DNA of 10,072 nucleotides from Chloroflexota bacterium (GTDB lineage Bacteria > Chloroflexota > UBA5177 > JANWHV01): the NCBI GenBank assembly GCA_025924845.1, contig JAICHN010000164.1, positions 1 through 10,072 on the forward strand, given 5' to 3'. How positions within the stretch are numbered: the first letter of the stretch is position 1; every line of letters starts with the position of its first letter. Below are positions 5,324 to 10,072 of this stretch, one piece after another. The notes under the pieces are model-generated. The model saw nothing but the letters and a program-made list of their open reading frames with translations. It ran no database searches and had not been told where the DNA came from. The position numbers and the translations under genes are program-made.

Positions 5324-7537
5324 ATGAGCAGCGACGAATCCGGTAAGCGGCCGGGCGGCTTCCGCCGAAATAACGAGCGGCCGACCGGCGGGCAGCGGGG
5401 CGGCTTTCCCCGAAGCGGAGGCAATTTCCGCCGTGATAACGAGCGACCGCGCGAGGGGTATCCGCGCGGCGGTGACGGGCGGCGCGAGGGCGGCCGTCCG
5501 GGCGGGCAGCAGGGCGGGAGGCCCTTCCAGTCGTCCAGGCCTCCACAGAGCGGCTTTGGCGGCCGCGAGCAGCGTGGAGACCGGCCCTTCACGCCCCGTG
5601 AAGGATACGGTGAGCGGAGTCGGGGCGGTGAGGGCCGCGGAGAGCGGGAGCGCCCTTCCTTCGGGGCCAGGGATCGTGGTGACCGTCCGGAACGGCCGCC
5701 GTTCGAGCGGCAAGGGCCCGATGGTGATCGCGCCGAGCGCCCGCCTTTCCAAGGTCGTGACCGGAATCCATTCGCGGCGGATCGCGAGCGCCCGTCGTTC
5801 GAGGCGCGCGGCTACGATGCCGACCGCGGCGATCGAGATGATCGTCCGTCGTTCGGCAATCGGGATCGCCGTCCTCCCTTTGAGAATCGGGACCGGCCGC
5901 CGTTCAGGGAGCGGCAGGGCGGAGATAGACCGTCGTTCGGCGGCTCACGCGCCGCGGCGGGCCGTCCGCCGCGCCGCGACGAATTTCGGGCCCTTGACGG
6001 GGATTCGAATGAGCAGGAGCAACGCCCGAGCGGGGACAGGCCCGCCTTCAATAGTCGATGGCGCGACGGGGAGCGTCCCTCGTTCGGTGGGCCGCGTCCC
6101 GGCGGCGATCGTCCGGGTTACAGCGACTCACGATCGAGTAGCGATCGTCCATCCTTCGGCGGACCGCGTCCGGGCGGCGATCGCCCGGGTTACGGCGGCG
6201 CGCGTCCTGGTGGAGATCGCCCTTCCTTCGGCGGCAATCGGCCCGGCGGCGACCGACCGCCGTATGGTGGGCCACGCTCAAGCGGTGAGCGGCCCGGCTA
6301 TCAGGGAAGCCGCCCGTTCGAGCAGCGGCCCGAGCGTCCTCCCTTCGAGGGCCAGGGCCGTCCCCTCGGCACCAGCACGCGCATGGGCCGCCCGCCCGTC
6401 AATCAGTTTGAACCGGTCAAGGCGGATGTGTATGGGCGCTGGCCGGTCCTCGAATCGCTCCGCGCCGGCAACGTGATCAAGGTATATCTGGCGGCAGGCG
6501 TCCATGATAGTGCCGATCATCTTCGCGAGATCCAAACCATGGCGGCCGAGAAGCATATCCCCGTGGTTCGGGTGGAGCGCTTCGCGCTCGATAAGGTCCT
6601 GGGCAACGCCAACCATCAGGGCATTGCCGCCGCGTGCCGACCCTACGAGTACGTGGACCTCGATCGCGTGGTGGCCGGCGCCAAGGAGGGCGAAGGACAG
6701 CCGCTGGTCCTGCTGTTCGACGGCATCCAGGATCCACAGAACCTGGGTTCGATCCTGCGTACGGCCGAGGCGGTTGGGGTAGGCGGGGCTATTTTGCCGC
6801 GCCACAACCAGGTAGGGATTACGCCTTCCGTGGTCCGCGCCTCCGCCGGCGCGGTCGAGCACCTGCCCATCGCCGAAGTGACCAATCTCCGCCAGACGGT
6901 TGCGCGCCTGAAGGAGGCGGGGTACTGGATTGTCGGCCTCGACATGGAAGGCGGCACCGACTATGACAACTTCGACGTGGAAAATCCGGTTGCCCTGGTA
7001 ATTGGCGGCGAGGGCAAGGGACTCAGTCGCCTGATCACCGAGGAGTGTGACTATTTGGTGCGTCTCCCCATGCGCGGCAAGGTGGGCAGCCTGAATGCCT
7101 CGGTGGCGGCCGGAATCGTGCTCTACGAGATCGAACGGCGTCGTGGGCTTACCAACCCCGCCCTCCGCGCCAAAGCGCGCCCTGCCGCCGTCGAGGAAGC
7201 CGGATCTTCCGTGCCGCTGCCGCCGGCGACGGAGGATGCCCTGGACGACGAGAAAGATCTTGCTCCCTACGTGGAGATGGCGGCCGACGACGAGGAGGGC
7301 CTTTCTCCGTACCCCGGCATGTCGGCTGACGACGAGTTGACCGGCGACGAGGAAGCGGCCGGCGACGACTTCGAGGACCTGGAGGAGATTGAGCTGGAAG
7401 AGGCCGAGATCGAGGAAGCGGAACTGGAGGAACTGGACGAAGCGGAAAGCGAGCCCGCCGAGTCGACCGATCAGGTGGATCGGACGGATCCGTCCGATTC
7501 GTCCGATCAGACCGATCCGGCCGAGAAGCCTGAGTAG
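5324..7537 (+). CDS. rlmB: RlmB/TrmH-family 23S rRNA 2'-O-methyltransferase with long disordered tails
   Basis: A SPOUT-class SAM-dependent methyltransferase; RlmB methylates the ribose of G2251 (E. coli numbering) in the ribosomal P-loop. Of 737 residues only about 369-608 form the enzyme: VYGRWPVLESL (369-379) starts the substrate-binding part, then the three SPOUT motifs follow, DGIQDPQNLGSILRTAEA (466-483), VIGGEGKGLS (559-568) and LPMRGKVGSLNASVAAGI (581-598). Family members are usually about 250 residues. Residues 1-365 are low complexity, rich in Arg, Gly, Pro and Asp/Glu (RPSFGG, RPPFE, GGDR), including 12-residue tandem repeats. Residues 622-737 are strongly acidic. The ATG at 5324 is weakly supported by GGAAG; an internal ATG at 6383 (residue 354) would give a conventional protein. 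Third-position-only divergence among repeats argues that the N-terminus is translated. Methyltransferase assignment is firm; the exact rRNA target is by family. Confidence 0.92.
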   Translation: MSSDESGKRPGGFRRNNERPTGGQRGGFPRSGGNFRRDNERPREGYPRGGDGRREGGRPGGQQGGRPFQSSRPPQSGFGGREQRGDRPFTPREGYGERSRGGEGRGERERPSFGARDRGDRPERPPFERQGPDGDRAERPPFQGRDRNPFAADRERPSFEARGYDADRGDRDDRPSFGNRDRRPPFENRDRPPFRERQGGDRPSFGGSRAAAGRPPRRDEFRALDGDSNEQEQRPSGDRPAFNSRWRDGERPSFGGPRPGGDRPGYSDSRSSSDRPSFGGPRPGGDRPGYGGARPGGDRPSFGGNRPGGDRPPYGGPRSSGERPGYQGSRPFEQRPERPPFEGQGRPLGTSTRMGRPPVNQFEPVKADVYGRWPVLESLRAGNVIKVYLAAGVHDSADHLREIQTMAAEKHIPVVRVERFALDKVLGNANHQGIAAACRPYEYVDLDRVVAGAKEGEGQPLVLLFDGIQDPQNLGSILRTAEAVGVGGAILPRHNQVGITPSVVRASAGAVEHLPIAEVTNLRQTVARLKEAGYWIVGLDMEGGTDYDNFDVENPVALVIGGEGKGLSRLITEECDYLVRLPMRGKVGSLNASVAAGIVLYEIERRRGLTNPALRAKARPAAVEEAGSSVPLPPATEDALDDEKDLAPYVEMAADDEEGLSPYPGMSADDELTGDEEAAGDDFEDLEEIELEEAEIEEAELEELDEAESEPAESTDQVDRTDPSDSSDQTDPAEKPE
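6074..6325 (+). repeat. Seven 36-bp in-frame tandem repeats in rlmB (12-aa units)
   Basis: Residues 251-334 of the RlmB-like protein are seven units of 12 residues, pattern RP(S/G/P)(F/Y)GGxRPGGD. RPSF-type and RPGY/RPPY-type units largely alternate, giving a 24-residue super-period. Units 1 and 3 encode the same 12 residues yet differ at five nucleotides, all in third codon positions. This indicates old repeats kept by selection on protein sequence. Confidence 0.88.
7479..7498. repeat. Perfect 20-bp palindrome in the 3' end of rlmB
   Basis: ATCGGACGGA at 7479-7488 is followed at once by its reverse complement (7489-7498). It sits 37 bp before the end of the stop codon, within a stretch of GATC/CGGAC-like short repeats coding for Asp/Ser/Thr/Pro. 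It could fold in the mRNA, or may simply reflect low-complexity codon repetition. Confidence 0.7.
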
Positions 7538-7582
7538 CGGGCTGTCATTGGCCATTACGTGCTGGGAAGGATGTATCTGGTC

Positions 7583-7700
7583 GATCCTGACTAAAGTGTC
7601 ATGGCAAGGTGCGTTGCGACTAAAGTCGCGGTGCTTCCCGAGCTGACGCATCCCCACTTTAGTGGGCGTTGTCTTGCCAGGACACTTTAGGGTCAGGATC
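7583..7700. mobile_element. REPIN/MITE-like nested inverted-repeat element
   Basis: Outer arms 7583-7608 and 7673-7700 are reverse complements except for one mismatch and a two-base GG bulge. Inside are two small hairpins: GCGAC-TAAA-GTCGC (7616-7629) and CCCAC-TTTA-GTGGG (7653-7666), whose central 8-mers are reverse complements of each other. TGCGT (7610-7614) can also pair with ACGCA (7646-7650). The core TAAAGT occurs four times, twice on each strand. Paired, opposed REP hairpins define REPINs, which are moved in trans by RAYT-type Y1 transposases. No transposase gene is in the window, so this is a non-autonomous copy. It lies just after rlmB and before the HD gene. Confidence 0.7.
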
Positions 7701-7730
7701 TTCGGATTTCAGGCTAAGGATCTGGCGTAA

Positions 7731-7772
7731 GCGTAAAGCGACATGGCCGAATTCGGCCATGTCGCTTTACGC
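7731..7772. repeat. Perfect 42-bp palindrome without spacer
   Basis: The 21-nt arm 7731-7751 (GCGTAAAGCGACATGGCCGAA) has its exact reverse complement at 7752-7772, with GAATTC at the centre. The left side is preceded by a partial duplication (GGCGTAA then GCGTAAAGCG). It starts 31 bp after the REPIN-like element and ends 39 bp before the HD gene start. Candidates are a dimeric regulator operator, a very stable RNA hairpin acting as a transcript boundary, or part of a second mobile repeat. No T-tract follows. Confidence 0.9.
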
Positions 7773-7800
7773 CTGGGGCAGTGGAAACCGGGTAGAGCGG

Positions 7801-7809
7801 AGGAGGAGG
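7801..7809 (+). promoter_or_regulatory. Strong Shine-Dalgarno deciding the HD gene start
   Basis: AGGAGGAGG ends 2 nt before the ATG at 7812; an inner AGGAGG gives good spacing. This argues against the in-frame ATG at 7743, which lies inside the 42-bp palindrome and has no such site. Confidence 0.85.
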
Positions 7810-7811
7810 CG

Positions 7812-8378
7812 ATGACCCGAGAGGAAGGCTTGGCGTTGGTCCGCGAGTACATCAAGAATGAGGGCCTGGTTCGGCACTGCCTGGCCGTGGAGGCCGCTAT
7901 GCGGGCCTACGCGCCGCTCTACGAGGGCGATGTCGAGGAATGGGGTCTTACCGGCCTCCTCCACGACTTCGATTGGGAGATCCACCCTACGGCCGACCAG
8001 CATCCCCATCACGGTTCACCCATTCTCCGGGAACGCGGCGTACCGGAGCCGATTATCCACTGTATCCTCACCCACGCCGAATACCTGAACATCCCCCGGA
8101 TTACCCCCATGGAAAAAACCCTCTTCGCGGTGGATGAACTGACCGGCCTGATTACCGCCGCGACCCTGGTGCGCCCCAACAAGTCAATTCACGATCTAGA
8201 GGTTTCCGCGGTCAAGAAGAAGTTCAAGGATAAGTCGTTTGCCCGCCAGGTAAATCGTGACGACATCACGCAAGGCGCCGCGGAGATGGGTGTGGCGATG
8301 GATGCGCACATTGGCCTGGTGATCGAAGCCATGCGCGGTATCGCGCCCGAGCTCGGCCTGGAAGGCGCGCCGGCGTGA
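7812..8378 (+). CDS. HD-domain phosphohydrolase family protein
   Basis: 188 residues. HD proteins are metal-dependent phosphohydrolases acting on nucleotides or phosphorylated signals; the substrate here cannot be named. The metal-site pattern is visible: H22 (LVRHCLAVE), H51-D52 (LLHDFDWEIHP), H88 (ILTHAEY) and D108 (FAVDELTGLI). A histidine-rich stretch at 58-67 (HPTADQHPHH) may add ligands. The rest is helical, with a lysine-rich patch KKKFKDK (135-141). It looks like the small predicted-hydrolase group of the HDIG type (COG2316-like, from memory). It is soluble with no signal peptide. The start is set by the Shine-Dalgarno at 7801-7809; starting at 7743 would add 23 residues that resemble nothing in the family. 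It appears monocistronic, separated from rlmB by two inverted-repeat structures. Confidence 0.85.
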   Translation: MTREEGLALVREYIKNEGLVRHCLAVEAAMRAYAPLYEGDVEEWGLTGLLHDFDWEIHPTADQHPHHGSPILRERGVPEPIIHCILTHAEYLNIPRITPMEKTLFAVDELTGLITAATLVRPNKSIHDLEVSAVKKKFKDKSFARQVNRDDITQGAAEMGVAMDAHIGLVIEAMRGIAPELGLEGAPA

Positions 8379-8477
8379 GGCCGAGCCCCCTCGTTCATCC
8401 CCGCCCTACCGTAACCTCTAAAGATCTCTCTGTTTGGGTGGAATATATAGACGTGGCCGTAGTAGGGGAGTGGAGAG

Positions 8478-8697
8478 CGGGGATAACCGGTCTGTCCCAG
8501 AGGAAATGGTCATCCCCGACCCCTCGCGATTCTGTGGATTTTCCCCAGCGGGCCGGGGATAAAGGAGGACAGTCCTCCCAGGGCCCAGGAAATCATCCCA
8601 AGCCCCCCCTCCATTTCTCCCCAGGGCGCCGCCCGCCGCCCGCCTGCTTTTCCCCCGTTTATCTCGGTTATCCACACAAATCGGACCCTTATCCACA
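8478..8697. promoter_or_regulatory. DnaA-box cluster (possible origin, titration site or DnaA-controlled region)
   Basis: TTATCCACA, the consensus DnaA box, occurs exactly at 8668-8676 and 8689-8697 on the + strand, 21 bp apart (two helical turns). CGGGGATAA at 8478-8486 and again at 8554-8562 is TTATCCCCG on the - strand (7 of 9 matches). TGTGGATTT at 8533-8541 is an 8-of-9 match in reverse orientation. Whether this is oriC, a DnaA-binding sink or a regulator of the kinase gene is unknown. dnaA, dnaN or gyrB are not in the window. Confidence 0.55.
8564..8578. repeat. Short inverted repeat within the DnaA-box region
   Basis: GGAGGAC (8564-8570) and GTCCTCC (8572-8578) flank a single A, directly after one DnaA-like site. 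It is too tight to be a good RNA hairpin but suits a protein-binding dyad. Confidence 0.6.
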
Positions 8698-8698
8698 G

Positions 8699-8712
8699 TT
8701 TTCCGGGGAAAA
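8699..8712. repeat. Inverted repeat overlapping the kinase leader
   Basis: TTTTCC (8699-8704) and GGAAAA (8707-8712) flank GG, starting 2 nt after the second DnaA box and ending before the GGAAGG ribosome site (8716-8721) of the FGGY gene. It might be a regulator site. Confidence 0.5.
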
Positions 8713-8729
8713 GCCGGAAGGCGGTGCCC

Positions 8730-10072
8730 ATGGCTGAGCCGCTCTTCGCCGGGATCGACCTCGGTACCGCCCGGGTCAAAGTAGGGATCTTCGATCGGTT
8801 CGGATCACTGTATGCGCTCCGCATCATGCCCCACGCGGGCATGCTCACTCCCCACCGTGGCGCGGTGACCCAGGATGCCGCCGGCTGGTGGCGAGCCGTG
8901 TGCGCCGCGCTCCGCGCGGTCAGCGCCTCGGTTGACGCCCCGAACATTGTGGCCGTGGCGGTCTGCGGGCAGGGTCCTACCCTGATAGCCGCCGATACCC
9001 GCCTGCATCCCCGCGGCGCCGCGCTCACCTGGATGGATAAGCGGGCCCAGGAAGAGGCGGATGAGTTAGGCGAGCGGCTTGGCAGGCCGGTGGATCCTGG
9101 ACATTACGTGGCCAAGGCGCTCCGCCAATCCCGCCGCGATCCGGACACGCGGCGCCGCTGGTACTTTCAATCGTGGGATTACCTGGCTGCTCGCCTCAGC
9201 GGGACGCCGCATGCGTCCTCGACCTGGTTCGAGGACGAGATCGCGCACTCTGGTCTCCCCCGAGCGCACTTCCCGCCGTATATCGAGGCGGGTACGACGG
9301 TAGGGGCAATTACCACGGACGCCGCCCGCCGCACCGGTCTGCGCGAGGGGACGCTGGTGGTGGCGGGCACCAACGACGCGATCGCCGCCTGCATCGGCGC
9401 CGGGCTTACCCGGCTAGGGCAGTCCGCCATTCTCGGCGGCACGTCCGGCGGCTTCGTGCATTGCGGCGCGCCGACCCCCCACGCCTGGGCGCCGCCGCCG
9501 GGCACCTACCCGGAGCCGCCCGGTTGCCGCTATCTCGGGGCCACCATCTCCTCCAGCGGCCTGGCCCTGGATTGGTTGGCCGGCTTATTCGGCGTCCGTT
9601 CCTACGATCCGTGGCTGGAACAGGCGGCCGGCATCGGCGCCGGCGCCGACGGTCTGGTGCTGCTGCCCTACCTGGCCGGTCTCTTCCTTCCCTACACGGC
9701 CGACGAACGAGGCCCCGTGCGCGACGACGCGGCACGCGGCGTGCTGTTTGGCCTGCGGGCGGCCCATACCACGTCGCACCTGATACGGGCGGTGCTGGAG
9801 GGGGTTTCCTTTGCCATTCGCCAGGTATACGAGGCCACGGTCGCCCCCGGCGCGGCGACCGCCGCGGTGACGGTCGGCGGCCAGGCGCATAGCGCGCTCT
9901 GGAACCAGATCAAGGCCGATGTGTTGGGGCTGCCGGTGGAGGTTCCGGCCGTGGTGGAGGCGGGCGCGCTGGGCGCGGCCTGCCTGGCGGCCGCGGGCAG
10001 CGGCCATTTCGCCGATATGTGGGAGGCCTCCCGCGCGATGGTCCACACGGCGCGGCGCCTGGAGCCGGATCC
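8730..10072 (+). CDS. FGGY-family carbohydrate kinase, 3' end cut by window
   Basis: These kinases transfer ATP phosphate to a sugar or polyol in the cytosol. 447 residues are visible, with no stop before the window end. ATG 8730 follows GGAAGG (8716-8721) by 8 nt. Motifs: the phosphate loop GIDLGTARVKVGIFD (8-22, D10); VCGQGPTLIAAD (78-89); TWMDKRA (100-106); ASST (162-165); AGTNDA (212-217) with the likely catalytic base D216; the GGTSGG phosphate/adenosine site (236-241); LLPYLAG (311-317); and the second-domain VGGQAHSALWNQIKADVLGLPV (382-403) with EAGALGAA (410-417). Where xylulokinases read GQMHG this has GQGPT (80-84), so the substrate is probably not xylulose. D216 is about 17 residues earlier than in E. 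coli XylB (D233), because the segment after the ASST motif is short. The substrate is unassigned. Confidence 0.9.
   Translation, partial: MAEPLFAGIDLGTARVKVGIFDRFGSLYALRIMPHAGMLTPHRGAVTQDAAGWWRAVCAALRAVSASVDAPNIVAVAVCGQGPTLIAADTRLHPRGAALTWMDKRAQEEADELGERLGRPVDPGHYVAKALRQSRRDPDTRRRWYFQSWDYLAARLSGTPHASSTWFEDEIAHSGLPRAHFPPYIEAGTTVGAITTDAARRTGLREGTLVVAGTNDAIAACIGAGLTRLGQSAILGGTSGGFVHCGAPTPHAWAPPPGTYPEPPGCRYLGATISSSGLALDWLAGLFGVRSYDPWLEQAAGIGAGADGLVLLPYLAGLFLPYTADERGPVRDDAARGVLFGLRAAHTTSHLIRAVLEGVSFAIRQVYEATVAPGAATAAVTVGGQAHSALWNQIKADVLGLPVEVPAVVEAGALGAACLAAAGSGHFADMWEASRAMVHTARRLEPD

Larger units (their letters stand above)
8379..8729. other. 351-bp intergenic region rich in DnaA-box-like 9-mers
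   Basis: No convincing gene is seen; an open frame from GTG 8375 to 8737 resembles no protein. The left part (8411-8450) is relatively AT-rich, with TATATA at 8444-8449 but no matching -35. Positions 8460-8490 are G-rich on the top strand, and 8580-8660 are strongly C/T-rich with repeated TTTTCCCC-like words. DnaA-box-like sites and two short inverted repeats are listed separately. Confidence 0.6.

Noticed and set aside
6074..6325. CRISPR-like array
   Set aside because: The 36-bp periodicity is contiguous tandem repeats in frame, with no spacers; it is protein-coding.
5433..6476. 347-codon + strand frame overlapping rlmB
   Set aside because: Alternate frame of the Arg/Gly-rich repeat region; wobble-only repeat divergence supports the rlmB frame instead.
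6278..7657. 459-codon - strand frame
   Set aside because: Antisense shadow of the RlmB catalytic domain and acidic tail, where high-GC codons remove stops; no recognisable domain, and it crosses the REPIN-like arm.
7743..7811. Upstream ATG extension of the HD protein
   Set aside because: Lies within the 42-bp palindrome, no Shine-Dalgarno; AGGAGGAGG points to ATG 7812.
8421..8449. Promoter with TATATA at 8444-8449
   Set aside because: No acceptable -35 hexamer at 16-19 bp; not listed as a promoter.
8375..8737. 120-codon frame filling the HD-FGGY gap
   Set aside because: GTG start without a ribosome site, proline-rich low-complexity product, overlaps the FGGY start; the gap looks regulatory.

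Overview
The window looks like a GC-rich bacterial chromosome segment, mostly housekeeping genes. The organism is tentatively a Chloroflexota member (Thermomicrobia-like). This rests on high GC, frequent TTG starts, a glpX-rho pair and the protein style; no rRNA or marker gene here proves it. Six of seven genes lie on the + strand. The only gene on the - strand encodes a small CBS-domain protein that converges on rho. No tRNA, rRNA, CRISPR array or transposase gene was seen.

Layout. Positions 1-393 hold a near-consensus sigma70-type promoter (109-138) and a long structured leader. Then come glpX (394-1431, class II fructose-1,6-bisphosphatase) and rho (1350-2822, transcription terminator), which overlap by 82 nt. 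A CBS-pair/rubredoxin-like protein (2828-3316, -) ends 5 nt from the rho stop. A 349-bp divergent intergenic region leads to cysS (3666-5240, cysteinyl-tRNA synthetase with an unusual KMSHS signature). After 83 bp comes an rlmB-type 2'-O-ribose methyltransferase (5324-7537). It carries a very long Arg/Gly-rich disordered N-terminus, including 12-residue tandem repeats, and a very acidic tail. The next gap holds a REPIN/MITE-like nested inverted repeat (7583-7700) and a perfect 42-bp palindrome (7731-7772). An HD-domain hydrolase (7812-8378) follows. The 351-bp gap after it holds two perfect DnaA-box 9-mers exactly 21 bp apart, plus degenerate copies. Last is a sugar kinase of the FGGY family, cut by the window end (8730-10072+).

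How the genes fit together. The coding content is central metabolism (GlpX, FGGY kinase), transcription termination (Rho), and translation or RNA modification (CysRS, RlmB). glpX-rho is probably one transcript from the 109-138 promoter. cysS-rlmB may be a second unit, joining two translation-related functions. The least ordinary parts are non-coding or low-complexity: the REPIN-like element, the 42-bp palindrome, the DnaA-box cluster, and the repeat-bearing tails of RlmB. No clear multi-gene accessory or defence system is visible.
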